Origin: Nitrosomonas sp.
GTDB taxonomy: Bacteria > Pseudomonadota > Gammaproteobacteria > Burkholderiales > Nitrosomonadaceae
Length of the DNA stretch: 64,000 bases
Assembly (NCBI GenBank): GCA_024281995.1
Contig: JAMWZW010000004.1
Span: 117,391 to 181,390 of the forward strand
Reading direction: 5' to 3'
The position numbers were made by a program, and so were the translations under genes. The notes beneath the pieces are model-generated. The model did not search any database. It was not told the origin of the DNA and saw nothing but the letters and a program-made list of their open reading frames with translations. This document shows positions 9,778 to 19,958 of this stretch, in pieces. How positions within the stretch are numbered: the first letter of the stretch is position 1; each line of letters starts with the position of its first letter.

Positions 9778-10485
9778 GTGAAAAAAATTTTCTTCGCTTG
9801 TTTGGTCGTTTCAGTTATCGGTGGATGTTTAACAACACCAGAATCCAATACTATTGCCGCCACCTCATATGATATGAATGAAATCGTATCTAATCCGGCT
9901 AACAAACAGATAATAGACAGTAACATGCCACTGCCCACTGAATTTATAAAAAAACAAGTCACGATGTCTTCTGGTAATCCAGAGAATACAAAAATTTTAG
10001 TGCAAGAATCACCATGGCCGGTGGAAATCGGGATGGCAACCTATTATGCGACAGAGATGGAGGGGCGGACTACTGCAAGCGGTGAACCCTATGATCCTGA
10101 ACAATTGACTGCAGCGCATCGAACAATACCTCTTGGAAGTAGTGTCCGTATTACTAACCTAAAAACCAATCAACAAGTTGTGGTTCGCATCAATGATCGT
10201 TGGGGAGGAGGAGGTGATCGAATTATCAATTTGTCAAAAGAAGCTGCGAACCAATTAAACTTTGGCACGAGTGGTATAGTTCGTGTACGTCTTGATGTAG
10301 AATCACTTTCGGCCAACACTCCACACATAAGCAATGTTCAGCGACTTCCGGTACGCCTTGAATCAGATAGTGATTCTAAAAAACATTCGAGATCAAAAAT
10401 TTGTGAAAATGAGGCAGACATACTTGGACTCACAGGAGAGTTTTTTCGCAACCATGTCACCGCTTGTCTTTCTCGAAGTCAATAA
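9778..10485 (+). CDS. rlpA: RlpA-like septal ring lipoprotein (double-psi beta-barrel)
   Basis: A 235-residue predicted outer-membrane lipoprotein. It starts at GTG 9778 (M-KKIFFACLVVSVIGG) and has the lipobox cysteine at C17. The RlpA-type double-psi beta-barrel spans about 78-172, with GMATYYATEMEGRTTASGEPYD, LTAAHRTIPLGSSVRITN and VRINDRWGGGGDRIINLS. The H of AAHRTIP and the D of NDRW are in the family-conserved positions of lytic RlpA enzymes that cleave denuded glycan strands at the septum. It lacks the C-terminal SPOR domain of longer RlpA proteins, so septal targeting is not assured. The linker after residue 40 is low complexity. The GTG start is fixed by the signal peptide. Confidence 0.82.
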   Translation: MKKIFFACLVVSVIGGCLTTPESNTIAATSYDMNEIVSNPANKQIIDSNMPLPTEFIKKQVTMSSGNPENTKILVQESPWPVEIGMATYYATEMEGRTTASGEPYDPEQLTAAHRTIPLGSSVRITNLKTNQQVVVRINDRWGGGGDRIINLSKEAANQLNFGTSGIVRVRLDVESLSANTPHISNVQRLPVRLESDSDSKKHSRSKICENEADILGLTGEFFRNHVTACLSRSQ

Positions 10486-10617
10486 AAAGAACAGCAAGTC
10501 AAAGAATGACCATTCAATACTACGATATTAAGTATTATAAAAATTTAAGCTTAATAAAGCTGGCATGATTTAAAAAGCATTATATGAGCAATTTACACTC
10601 AGAAAAAAGGGAAAATC

Positions 10618-13005
10618 ATGAACAACACAATACATAAATGGCGATTCTTCCGTTCGGGTGGTTTTGACCAAGTACGCCTGGAAACAGCCGAAGATCTAAA
10701 ATCGCTCGGTGAGCTCGATCCGAAACTTTGGGCAGCACTGAGCTGCCCAACTAATAATCTTGAATTTGACACAAAAACATTAGAATTTATCGACGACGAT
10801 AACGATGGACACATCCGTGTACCAGAAGTCATTGCAGCAGTTAACTGGACTGCATCTGTACTTAAAAATCCCGAAGATATTGCCAAAGGATTAAATATCC
10901 TTCCCTTAAGTGCGATTGATAATAGTACTCCAGAAGGTACCGCGTTACTTACCTCTGCTAAACAAGTTTTACTTAACATTGGCAAAAAAGATGAAGAAGT
11001 CATTACTGTCGATGACACTGCAGATTTAAATAAGATTTTTGCCAGTACAAAATTTAACGGGGATGGCATTATTCCTGCAAGTGCTGCTGCTGATGCGGAC
11101 ACGCAAGCTGTCATTGAAGAAATTATCACATGTGTCGGTTCTGAAGAAGATCGTTCAGGCTTACCGGGTATTTCTGAAGAAAAACTTAATCAATTTTTCA
11201 CAGAAGCCAATGCTTTTTCTGATTGGTGGCAAGAAGCTGAACAAAACGAATCAAATATACTCTTGTTAGGTAAAGAAACTGAAGCAGCTAAAGTGGCATT
11301 TGATAGCGTTAAAATCAAAATTGATGACTACTTTACACGCTGCCATTTGGCGGAATTCGATTCACGTGCGGGAGATTCTCTGAATCCAGCATTGACGGAA
11401 TACGAAGCATTGGCAAGCAAAAATTTATCGGCCGATTCCGAACAAGTTGCCTCTTTACCTTTGGCCAAAATCGAAGCAAAAATTCCCCTTTCCCTGGAAA
11501 CAGGGATTAATCCCGCATGGATAACGGCTATCACTGAATTTAAAACTAAAGTTGTTAATCCATTATTAGGCAAAAAAGAAAACCTCAGCGGTGAGGAATG
11601 GCAAAAAATATGTAAGAAATTCTCGGCCCACCAAGCATGGTTAGAAAAAAAGCGTGGTGCCATTGTTGAAAGTCTGACGATCACTCGCGTACGCGCCATT
11701 TTGGCGGGTGATTATCAAGAAAAAATCTTGACACTGATTCACAAAGACAAATCTCTCGCTAGCGCCTCAGATGCCATTAATTCTGTCGAAAAATTAATTC
11801 GTTACCATCGTGATCTTTTTCAATTATTAAATAATTTTGTTTCATTCCGCGATTTTTATACAGCCCAAAATAAAGCGATATTTCAAGCAGGAACGCTATT
11901 TTTAGACGGTCGCAGCTGTGATTTCTGTTTGAATGTAGCTGACATCAATGCTCACAGCAGTATGGCCAGCTTAAGCGGTACTTATATTGCCTACTGCGAA
12001 TGTCAGCGTCGCGATGATATCAATAAAAAAATCAATATCGCTGCAGCTTTTACTAATGGTGATGCTGATAATTTGATGGTCGGTCGAAATGGTATTTTTT
12101 ACGATCGTAAAGGCCAGGATTGGGATGCAACTATTGTTAAAATCATCGAACATCCCATTAGTGTTCGCCAGGCCTTTTGGTATCCTTATAAACGAATCGG
12201 CAAAATGATTGGCGAACAAATCGAGAAAATGGCAAGCGCTCGCGAAAAAGCGGTACAAGATCAAGCAGCATCAGGTATTACAAATACCACACAAACCGTT
12301 GAAGCGGCCAAAACACCTGCCCCGCCCTTTGATGTCGGCAAATTTGCAGGTATTTTCGCGGCAATTGGCTTGGCAATAGGTGCTATTGGCACTGCAATTG
12401 CATCTGTGGTCACTGGTTTTATTAGTTTAAGCTGGTGGCAAATGCCATTGGCTATTCTAGGTTTGATTTTATTAATCTCCGGTCCGTCAGTTCTTCTTGC
12501 TTTCCTCAAATTGCGCAAACGTAACTTAGCACCGCTATTAGATGGCAATGGTTGGGCGGTTAATACTCGTGCAATTATCAATATTCCATTTGGCGCATCG
12601 CTAACAAAAATGGCTACTCTACCGCCTGGTGCTCAGCGCTCGTTAGTAGATCCTTATGCTGAAAAGAAAAGTCCGTGGAAATTTTATCTCTTCATTATAC
12701 TTTTGTTCGGCAGTATCGCTTATCTCTGGCATAGCGGCTACATCCATAAAGACACCTTAACAGAATTCAAAAACCGATTTGTAACTCATCACAGCGAAAC
12801 AAAGGTTGACGGCGGAGCTAAACCAGATGCGGTAACAGCCGAAGCAACCAAAGCTGAAACTGAAACATCGGCCCCATTGCTACCTGAGGCTACTGCAACT
12901 GAGAAACCTGCAGAAACGCTACCTACGGAAGCATTAACTGATGATGGGCATACAACGATACCACCATCAAAAACTGCACCAGCGCCTAAACCAGCTACTC
13001 GTTGA
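10618..13005 (+). CDS. large membrane protein with EF-hand loop, function unknown
   Basis: A 795-residue protein I cannot assign to a characterised family. A canonical EF-hand calcium loop is visible at residues 59-70 (D59, D61, D63, G64, I66, E70), with a weaker FNGDGII motif near 145. A long soluble region follows, containing a CDFC pair and a later CEC pair (about 440-465), possibly a metal site. A Gly/Ala-rich hydrophobic block (about 575-635) and another helix (about 690-710) place the C-terminal part in the membrane. The tail is Ala/Pro/Glu-rich. AAAAGGGAAA precedes the ATG. The downstream gene at 13386 also encodes a large membrane protein of unknown role, and a terminator lies between them, so they are neighbours rather than one clear operon. 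Confidence 0.8.
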   Translation: MNNTIHKWRFFRSGGFDQVRLETAEDLKSLGELDPKLWAALSCPTNNLEFDTKTLEFIDDDNDGHIRVPEVIAAVNWTASVLKNPEDIAKGLNILPLSAIDNSTPEGTALLTSAKQVLLNIGKKDEEVITVDDTADLNKIFASTKFNGDGIIPASAAADADTQAVIEEIITCVGSEEDRSGLPGISEEKLNQFFTEANAFSDWWQEAEQNESNILLLGKETEAAKVAFDSVKIKIDDYFTRCHLAEFDSRAGDSLNPALTEYEALASKNLSADSEQVASLPLAKIEAKIPLSLETGINPAWITAITEFKTKVVNPLLGKKENLSGEEWQKICKKFSAHQAWLEKKRGAIVESLTITRVRAILAGDYQEKILTLIHKDKSLASASDAINSVEKLIRYHRDLFQLLNNFVSFRDFYTAQNKAIFQAGTLFLDGRSCDFCLNVADINAHSSMASLSGTYIAYCECQRRDDINKKINIAAAFTNGDADNLMVGRNGIFYDRKGQDWDATIVKIIEHPISVRQAFWYPYKRIGKMIGEQIEKMASAREKAVQDQAASGITNTTQTVEAAKTPAPPFDVGKFAGIFAAIGLAIGAIGTAIASVVTGFISLSWWQMPLAILGLILLISGPSVLLAFLKLRKRNLAPLLDGNGWAVNTRAIINIPFGASLTKMATLPPGAQRSLVDPYAEKKSPWKFYLFIILLFGSIAYLWHSGYIHKDTLTEFKNRFVTHHSETKVDGGAKPDAVTAEATKAETETSAPLLPEATATEKPAETLPTEALTDDGHTTIPPSKTAPAPKPATR

Positions 13006-13050
13006 ATTTACTCAAATCAGTTTATTTTTTGATAGATCCTAACAAGTGTC

Positions 13051-13095
13051 GGCACAATCCATATAATTTGTGGGTTGTGTCAGCTTTTCTATTTT
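13051..13095 (+). terminator. probable Rho-independent terminator of the EF-hand gene
   Basis: GGCACAATCC (13051-13060) pairs with GGGTTGTGTC (13072-13081) over ten positions including three G-U pairs, with an 11-base loop. A T-rich run (CTTTTCTATTTT) follows. It sits 45 bases after the stop of the 795-residue gene. Confidence 0.6.
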
Positions 13096-13385
13096 AGCAA
13101 GAGCACCCTAAATTTAGCCATTTACCCATAAAGCTATCAAGCTAACGTGAATGTATTAGTTTTATCATTCGATAGAAAATTAATAGCAGTAGTTCATGAG
13201 AGCAAAACTACTCGAGAACAACGTTGATCTATTCGATAGTACGATCACTTGCATTAAGCAATCAGCACATTAAAACTAAAACCCATGCAGCTATATCTTG
13301 ACAGTCACTAGCGAGATAACGTTTACTATCAGTATTCCGCATACCGTTTATATGTGGTGTTTCTAGTCGTTGAGGAATCAGTGCC
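13096..13385. other. spacer upstream of the glycine-zipper membrane protein
   Basis: About 290 bases with no supported coding frame. GAGGAATCA before the ATG at 13386 gives a ribosome site, and the promoter presumably lies here. Nothing else was recognised. Confidence 0.35.
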
Positions 13386-15302
13386 ATGCTAGCCGCGCTT
13401 AAAAATTTCAATTTTATAAAAGCACTTGCTTATTTGGCATTTTCTGCAAATTGGTTAGGCTTTGCTTATTATTTTGGACGCTTGATCCCTGATCAACAAT
13501 TGTGGTTTGCGTTGTTAGTAACTTTTTTATTTGGATTGCCTATTTATTTTGCTGCCATTTATGCAGTAACTATACAGAGGATTTATCTTTCCAGTCAGTT
13601 CAAAAAACTAGGTATCCTACACTGGCTTTTTACGCGACGGATTCTGGCTTATGTTTGGTGGCTGCTATGGTCGGTAGCTTTTGCTTTTTTGCTATTATTT
13701 TATCTCGGCTCCGCTGAAAAGCAGGAATGGATCACATTCTTTGCCGCTATTCCCGCATTTGCTTTCTTTTATACATTTTTTTTCCCTATTGCTGCACGTG
13801 AATATAAACCTTACATTGCAGTACATAAATCGCTCACTTGGTCACGCTGGATAACCGCGTTGGTGATGGCAGTGTTTTTTGTGATTTTCGTCAATCCTAC
13901 GGATACTAATCGCCTGTATTCTTCACTGACAGAAGCTGTCACGATAGAAAGTCAAAAATTGAGCGGCACCTCTAACAGCATTCTAATTCTTGAGACTGGC
14001 CGATTATTAGGTTTTATTGAGGGAGTAAAACGTTATGCACTTGGCAATTTGCATTCATTCAATGATATTTTTTATTTAGGCGCTATTTTTCTAGGTAGTT
14101 TAGTATTTTTTTATAATATAGCGTTAGGAATTTCCACCTTCATGGTACCAATGTCCGAATATCGTCGCGTTTTTGCTCCTATACAAGATAGTGATCAACC
14201 TCCTGCTGTTTCACCGTGGGCATGGGCTATTACTTCGGCATTCACAACATTTTTTGTCTTCTTTATTTATGTGCCTTCTACAGTATATGTAGATGCCTGG
14301 TTACGCTCCAATCCGGATACCGTCCAAGAAATCCATACTTCCCAGCAAACTGTAGTTGAGAAAGTGGAAATGATTGGAGAGGAGTACTATAAACTGGGAA
14401 CAGCTGAACAAATTGAGCAGGCTTATTTAAATAGCTTCAATAAGTTGGAAACATCGCTTGAGAAATTGCGTGAAGCCACTGCAATCGGATTTTTACAAAT
14501 GTCTGAAAATATCGATGATTATCTCGACTGGTACTATAGTTTACCTGGAGAATATGAACGTATTCTTGCATTAGCAACAGGTGTTCTAGAAAGCTGGATG
14601 GCGGAGAAATTACAAAGTTATCTCATGAAAGGAAATGTATTTGGCCCCGTCCAGCAGTCGATCGAACATATCCTAGAAAATAATCAGCAATTACGTGCTG
14701 AACATTTGCAAAAAGTTGAGCAGATATTGACTGATAATCGTATTCATACCGTTGATAATTTACAGCTAGAAATCGTCAAACACTCATCCTTGAACGCACT
14801 CCAAGAGCCGCCTGCGCACAGCGTTATCGTTAATTTGGAAAATCGCATGTTGATTTCCGGAAGTATTGGTACTGCAGGTGCTATAACTGGAGCAATTGCT
14901 GGCAAGATCACGGCCAAAGTGGTCGGTAAAGGTATCATTAAGCTCGGCGCACAGGCTCTGATTAAAGTAACTGCCGGAAAAGCTGTCAGTGCGCTAGGTG
15001 GAGCCGCTGCAGGGGCTGCTACGGGTATGGCATTGGGTTCATTCATTCCTGGCCTTGGTACGGCGATCGGTGCAGCCATTGGTGGTATTGTAGGTGGCAT
15101 TACCATTGGATTAACCGTTGAAAAACTTTTATTAATGCTTGAAGAAGCCTTTTCACGCGAAGATTTTAAACGGCAGATCCTTGAAACAATTGAAGAAGAA
15201 CGCAGCGAATTTGAAAAACTCCTTAATAGCCCCACTATATCTGATACAACATCCGACACCACAAAAATTCAAGCACCTCAATCAGGTGTGCAACAACACT
15301 AA
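13386..15302 (+). CDS. large polytopic membrane protein with glycine-zipper tail, function unknown
   Basis: A 638-residue protein not recognised as any characterised family. The N-terminal third is polytopic, with hydrophobic helices at about 12-32, 40-60, 90-110, 117-137 and 155-175. Two more lie at about 235-258 and 285-305. A long helical, charged region (310-490) with coiled-coil character follows. Residues about 490-580 are Gly/Ala-rich with repeated GxxxG spacing (GAAAGAATGMALGS, GAAIGGIVGG), a glycine-zipper pattern found in membrane-inserting or oligomerising proteins. The C-terminus is an acidic helix. It may cooperate with the EF-hand membrane protein upstream; this is inference from adjacency and shared topology only. 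Confidence 0.78.
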   Translation: MLAALKNFNFIKALAYLAFSANWLGFAYYFGRLIPDQQLWFALLVTFLFGLPIYFAAIYAVTIQRIYLSSQFKKLGILHWLFTRRILAYVWWLLWSVAFAFLLLFYLGSAEKQEWITFFAAIPAFAFFYTFFFPIAAREYKPYIAVHKSLTWSRWITALVMAVFFVIFVNPTDTNRLYSSLTEAVTIESQKLSGTSNSILILETGRLLGFIEGVKRYALGNLHSFNDIFYLGAIFLGSLVFFYNIALGISTFMVPMSEYRRVFAPIQDSDQPPAVSPWAWAITSAFTTFFVFFIYVPSTVYVDAWLRSNPDTVQEIHTSQQTVVEKVEMIGEEYYKLGTAEQIEQAYLNSFNKLETSLEKLREATAIGFLQMSENIDDYLDWYYSLPGEYERILALATGVLESWMAEKLQSYLMKGNVFGPVQQSIEHILENNQQLRAEHLQKVEQILTDNRIHTVDNLQLEIVKHSSLNALQEPPAHSVIVNLENRMLISGSIGTAGAITGAIAGKITAKVVGKGIIKLGAQALIKVTAGKAVSALGGAAAGAATGMALGSFIPGLGTAIGAAIGGIVGGITIGLTVEKLLLMLEEAFSREDFKRQILETIEEERSEFEKLLNSPTISDTTSDTTKIQAPQSGVQQH

Positions 15303-15460
15303 CCTATTTTATTGTTACTTCAGTTAGCAAGGTGAATATTGCTTTTGGCGGTTACGAAATAACTTACAATCGGAAAAGTTGAAAAACCTGACAAATGAAC
15401 TGGATCGATTTTAACTCCACTAATTAGACTAACAAAAGAATAACAACTCATGGAATCTAA

Positions 15461-17170
15461 ATGGAACATAACATTACGCTGATTACAACGATCGCTGCCG
15501 GGTTTGGTTTGGCCTTAATTTTTGGTTTTATCGCTGAGCGGCTAAAAACTCCTGCATTGGTTGGCTATCTCCTGGCTGGGATTGCAATTAGCCCAACAAC
15601 GCCAGGGTTTGTTGCGGATATTGGCATTGCCTCGCAGTTGTCAGAAATCGGTGTCATGCTCCTGATGTTTGGTGTGGGTCTGCATTTTTCTCTGGATGAC
15701 TTGCTTGCGGTTAAACGTATCGCATTGCCGGGCGCCATTGTTCAAATGGCAGTGGCTACTGGACTTGGCATGGCCTTAGCAACATGGTGGGGTTGGAGTT
15801 TAGGTGCAGGTCTGGTATTAGGCTTGTCATTATCTTGTGCCAGCACCGTTGTATTGCTTAAGGCCCTCGAGTCACGAGGCTATTTGGAAACCATGAATGG
15901 CCGTATTGCTGTCGGTTGGTTGATTGTCGAAGATTTAGTTACAGTACTTATCCTCGTGTTATTACCCTCATTCGCAACTATTCTGGGAGGATCAAATAAT
16001 GCTGAAAGTGCAAGTGATCCTTTATGGTATACAATCGGAATCACTTTATTGCTAGTTTCAGCATTCATTGCCCTCATGCTTATCGTCGGTCGGCGCGTAT
16101 TACCCTGGTTGTTATGGCAAGTCGCTCGTACCGGGTCACGTGAAATGTTTACACTGGCTGTTGTTGCCGTCGCTATCTGCATTGCTTATGGAGCAGCCGC
16201 ATTATTCAATGTATCTTTTGCATTGGGCGCTTTTTTTGCCGGCATGGTCATGCGTGAATCCAAATTTAGCCAGCGTGCTGCAGAAGAATCTCTACCCCTG
16301 CGCGATGCGTTTGCTGTGTTATTTTTTGTTTCAGTTGGCATGTTGTTTGATCCATCTGTATTAATCGAAGAACCCATGCGGGTTTTAGGTGTAGTCGCTA
16401 TTATTATTGTAGGAAAATCCATGGCGGCGATGCTGCTGGTTCTGGCACTACGCTATCCGCTTAATACGGTATTGATTGTGGCAGCAAGTTTAGGACAAAT
16501 TGGTGAATTCTCCTTCATCTTGGCGGGATTGGGATTATCGCTAGGATTAATGCCCACGGAAGGAATGAGCTTAGTACTTGCCGGAGCATTGATTTCTATT
16601 GCTTTTAATCCGATTGCATTCGCTGCTATTATCCCCTTTCGCAACTGGATGCTAAAACACTCAGCATTGGCACGGCAATACGAAAATCGCGATGATCCTT
16701 TCGCAGAACTCCCCATGAGTACTGAACGTAAATTTCTGCAAGGACAAGTGGTTCTGGTAGGTTACGGGCATGTTGGCCAACGTATTGCCAAGGCATTAGG
16801 AGAAAAAGATATTCCCTATATTGTCGCGGAACAAAATCGTGAATTGGTGCAAGATTTGCGTAAACAAGGCATCAATGCGGTATCTGGCGATGCTACTGAA
16901 CCTTCAGTGCTGATACAAGCACATATTACCGATGCTGGCATGCTGGTTATTGCTACGCCTGATCCACTCAATGTAAGGCAGATGATTGATACTGCACGCA
17001 CTTTGAATCCAGACATAGAAATTGTTTTACGCACTCGTAGTGAAGATGAAACAAAATTATTGCGTAAAGATAATATGGGAACCGTTTTTTTTGGAGAAGA
17101 AGAGCTTGCCAAAAGTATGACACATCATATACTCGATCGATTTAACGCTAAATCTGAACCCACCTCCTAA
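15461..17170 (+). CDS. ybaL: YbaL/Kef-type monovalent cation:proton antiporter with RCK domain
   Basis: A 569-residue transporter. Residues 1-385 form a CPA2-type polytopic domain with LVGYLLAGIAISP, the LSEIGVMLLMFGVGLHFSLDDL segment, and a conserved VEDL motif in helix 5-6. The C-terminal TrkA-N/RCK domain (about 405-545) has the Rossmann start VVLVGYGHVGQRI and a second-half VIATPDPLNVRQM. The arrangement and the N-terminal sequence closely match E. coli YbaL, a putative K+(Na+)/H+ antiporter gated by a nucleotide-binding domain. There is no accessory KefF/KefG quinone reductase gene nearby. No strong ribosome site is seen before the ATG at 15461. Confidence 0.9.
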   Translation: MEHNITLITTIAAGFGLALIFGFIAERLKTPALVGYLLAGIAISPTTPGFVADIGIASQLSEIGVMLLMFGVGLHFSLDDLLAVKRIALPGAIVQMAVATGLGMALATWWGWSLGAGLVLGLSLSCASTVVLLKALESRGYLETMNGRIAVGWLIVEDLVTVLILVLLPSFATILGGSNNAESASDPLWYTIGITLLLVSAFIALMLIVGRRVLPWLLWQVARTGSREMFTLAVVAVAICIAYGAAALFNVSFALGAFFAGMVMRESKFSQRAAEESLPLRDAFAVLFFVSVGMLFDPSVLIEEPMRVLGVVAIIIVGKSMAAMLLVLALRYPLNTVLIVAASLGQIGEFSFILAGLGLSLGLMPTEGMSLVLAGALISIAFNPIAFAAIIPFRNWMLKHSALARQYENRDDPFAELPMSTERKFLQGQVVLVGYGHVGQRIAKALGEKDIPYIVAEQNRELVQDLRKQGINAVSGDATEPSVLIQAHITDAGMLVIATPDPLNVRQMIDTARTLNPDIEIVLRTRSEDETKLLRKDNMGTVFFGEEELAKSMTHHILDRFNAKSEPTS

Positions 17171-17216
17171 GATAAGCTAATTATTATATTAATAATACCC
17201 ATAACGAGATTTAACT

Positions 17217-17519
17217 ATGACAGAGCAATTCTATGTTGGCATCAATCAAGATGAAAATGAAGGACTCACCCATTTGGGACGCGTCGTGCGGGATGCCTGG
17301 GTGTTTGGCATTCTGCCGGAAACAGAAACCTGCGCAGGCTGGAGCAGCGCACAAATGCAAACTCTGTACGAAAAAGTCCACGTCGCTTGGGAACCCTATG
17401 CTCATTTGCCTAGCCGCTTACCGGACGATTTACGCGAACGGCATATGCAGTTATATACTCAGGCTATTGAAAATGCGAAGAAGAAAGGTTGGGATACCGA
17501 ACTCAAGGATGACGATTAA
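17217..17519 (+). CDS. conserved hypothetical protein, 100 residues
   Basis: A small soluble acidic protein (MTEQFYVGINQDENEGLTHLG..) ending in KKGWDTELKDDD. Its composition and codon use look like a real gene, and it resembles uncharacterised short proteins of betaproteobacteria, but I know no function. It lies 46 bases after the antiporter stop and may be cotranscribed. No membrane segment, signal peptide or metal motif is visible. Confidence 0.68.
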   Translation: MTEQFYVGINQDENEGLTHLGRVVRDAWVFGILPETETCAGWSSAQMQTLYEKVHVAWEPYAHLPSRLPDDLRERHMQLYTQAIENAKKKGWDTELKDDD

Positions 17520-17571
17520 CAAGCCATTGAAAACTACCTGCGTTGCCTCGAATACGCTCCTCAACGGCTTG

Positions 17572-17976
17572 TTAGTGTTTCGTTGGAAAATTGATAATCC
17601 GCGCCGGACCATCCAATCTTTCCTTGTTGACCAGTTCTTGCAACGCCGCCGGAAATTCGCTTTGCAAACGCGCCATGACCGCTGACATGTTGTCACGGTA
17701 ATAAACCGCCTGATAAGCTACCGGTTGATCCAATGAATCGCGGACGTGCGGCTGGAAGTTTTGCCAAGAAATATCTATCCAGCACTTCCGCTCCCCATCG
17801 ATAAACACGAATTCTTCATGATCGATAATCGCCATATATTGCATACTGCGAATTGGAACGAATAAATGCTTGGTAGGACAGCGCACTAATAACGTAATGG
17901 CCAAGTTATAAGTACTTGCCGGTAAGTGCCGCGGTTCACGGCTGATTTCAGGATCTCGATAACAGGTAATTTCCAT
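17572..17976 (-). CDS. conserved hypothetical protein, 134 residues
   Basis: A soluble protein with no signal peptide or TM helix. It contains alternating strand-like segments (YNLAITLLV, LFVPIRSMQYMAIIDHEEFVFIDGE) and ends IINFPTKH. I do not recognise a domain. It is convergent with the preceding 100-residue gene and divergent from the ABC exporter. Confidence 0.65.
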   Translation of the reverse strand: MEITCYRDPEISREPRHLPASTYNLAITLLVRCPTKHLFVPIRSMQYMAIIDHEEFVFIDGERKCWIDISWQNFQPHVRDSLDQPVAYQAVYYRDNMSAVMARLQSEFPAALQELVNKERLDGPARIINFPTKH

Positions 17977-18127
17977 AACTCATTCCGCGAAATTCTATAG
18001 TCCTAATGTAGTACCTTTTCTTTTTGTTCAGTATCAAATATTCCAGTGTACTTGTGTTACCTTACCGCTGTTACTCAACAAACTCAAGTAGACATAAAAC
18101 AAAATTCTCGTTTAATTAGAATCGTAC

Positions 18128-19918
18128 ATGCGACCAACCCGCCTCGAAAAACCTGCCGCCACACGCAATAACCTTAAAACGATTGCAACCTTGTTACCCT
18201 ATTTATGGGAATTTAAAGTCAGGGTTATTCTGGCGCTTAGCTTACTGGTATTGGCCAAGCTCGCAAATGTCTCAGTGCCATTGGTGCTCAAGGAAATTGT
18301 CGATACACTGAATCAACCTCACGCCGTATTGGTATTACCAGTTTTCTTATTGATCAGTTATGGCGTCTTACGCCTATGCAGCACCTTATTTGGCGAATTG
18401 CGTGATGCAATTTTTGCCAAAGTGACACAACGGGCGATTCGCCGGGTTGCCAATAAGGTATTTACACACTTGCATTCGCTGTCGTTACGTTTCCACCTGG
18501 AACGGCAAACCGGCGGGGTGTCGCGCGATATTGAACGCGGCACGCGCGGCATTTCCTTCCTGCTGAATTTTATGCTGTTCAATATCCTGCCAACGCTGCT
18601 TGAAATCGGCTTGGTGCTTGGCATATTAATCAGCCAATACGATATCTGGTTTTCCATCATTATTTTTTTGACTTTACTTGCTTATATTACCCTTACCTTG
18701 ATTGTTACTGAATGGCGCATGATTTTTCGCCGCACGATGAACAACATGGATTCAAAAGCCAATACGCAGGCGATCGACAGCTTGTTGAATTACGAAACCG
18801 TTAAGTATTTCGGTAATGAAACTTGGGAAGCACGGCGCTACGATGAGCACCTGCAATCTTGGGAAAAAGCCGCCGTGCGCAATCAAACATCGCTAGCCAC
18901 ACTAAATGCCGGTCAAAGCGCCATTATCGCAGTGGGTGTTACGCTGCTGATGTTGCTAGCTGCTGATAAAGTTGTCGAAGGCGATATGACTTTAGGTGAT
19001 TTAGTGCTGGTTAATGCTTTTATGCTGCAGTTGTATATGCCATTGCATTTCCTGGGGTTTGTTTATCGTGAAATCAAGCATTCACTCGCTGACATGGAAC
19101 GCATGTTCACGTTGTTAGATGAAAATAGAGAAATCCAGGATAAACCGGATGCTGCATCACTAAATGCGCGCAATGCCACGATCCGATTTAATCATGTCAG
19201 TTTTAGTTATGAACCTAATCGTCAAATACTTTTTGATGTCAATTTCACTATCCCGGCTGGACAAAACATTGCGGTTGTTGGCCACAGTGGTTCAGGAAAA
19301 TCGACATTGGCACGTTTACTGTTTCGTTTTTATGACGTGCAATCGGGTTGTATTGCAATCAATGACCAAGACATTCGCGATGTTACGCAACACAGTTTGC
19401 GTGCCGCCATAGGAATCGTTCCGCAGGATACGGTATTGTTCAACGATAGTATCTATTACAACATCGCTTACGGACGGCCGGACGCGACTGAAGAAGAGGT
19501 TTATGCAGCAGCCAAGTCAGCGCATATCCATGACTTCATTGAGAGCTTGCCGGCCCAATATGCAACCATCGTCGGAGAACGTGGCTTAAAGCTTTCCGGG
19601 GGAGAAAAGCAACGAGTGGCTATCGCCCGTACTATCCTTAAGAATCCGGATATTCTGATTTTTGATGAAGCCACATCGGCATTGGATTCTGAATCGGAAA
19701 AACGCATACAAACCGAACTAAAGCGCATCGCAAAAAACCGTACCACACTAACAATCGCTCATCGCCTCTCCACGATTGCGGATGCTCATCAAATTTTGGT
19801 AATGAATCATGGTCGAATCGTTGAACATGGCACTCACCAACAACTCCTCGCACGCGATGGCGCTTACGCGCGAATGTGGGAATTACAATTACAAGAGGAA
19901 TCCGAAAAACGACAATAA
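18128..19918 (+). CDS. Atm1/HMT1-type ABC exporter (fused permease-ATPase)
   Basis: A 596-residue half-transporter that would act as a homodimer in the inner membrane. The N-terminal type IV exporter domain (about 30-330) has six hydrophobic helices and the Atm1-class sequence NMDSKANTQAIDSLLNYETVKYFGNE. The ATPase domain has Walker A GHSGSGKST (near 384-392), the ABC signature LSGGEKQRVAIART (near 488) and Walker B ILIFDEATSALD (near 510), all intact. Atm1-class bacterial exporters move glutathione-linked compounds and help in heavy-metal tolerance. The substrate here is inferred. The BT1-type carrier gene follows in the same direction after about 40 bases and may be cotranscribed. Confidence 0.92.
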   Translation: MRPTRLEKPAATRNNLKTIATLLPYLWEFKVRVILALSLLVLAKLANVSVPLVLKEIVDTLNQPHAVLVLPVFLLISYGVLRLCSTLFGELRDAIFAKVTQRAIRRVANKVFTHLHSLSLRFHLERQTGGVSRDIERGTRGISFLLNFMLFNILPTLLEIGLVLGILISQYDIWFSIIIFLTLLAYITLTLIVTEWRMIFRRTMNNMDSKANTQAIDSLLNYETVKYFGNETWEARRYDEHLQSWEKAAVRNQTSLATLNAGQSAIIAVGVTLLMLLAADKVVEGDMTLGDLVLVNAFMLQLYMPLHFLGFVYREIKHSLADMERMFTLLDENREIQDKPDAASLNARNATIRFNHVSFSYEPNRQILFDVNFTIPAGQNIAVVGHSGSGKSTLARLLFRFYDVQSGCIAINDQDIRDVTQHSLRAAIGIVPQDTVLFNDSIYYNIAYGRPDATEEEVYAAAKSAHIHDFIESLPAQYATIVGERGLKLSGGEKQRVAIARTILKNPDILIFDEATSALDSESEKRIQTELKRIAKNRTTLTIAHRLSTIADAHQILVMNHGRIVEHGTHQQLLARDGAYARMWELQLQEESEKRQ

Positions 19919-19958
19919 GTATGAATTTCTTAGTTGATCGTAATTGTTAAATAACCCT

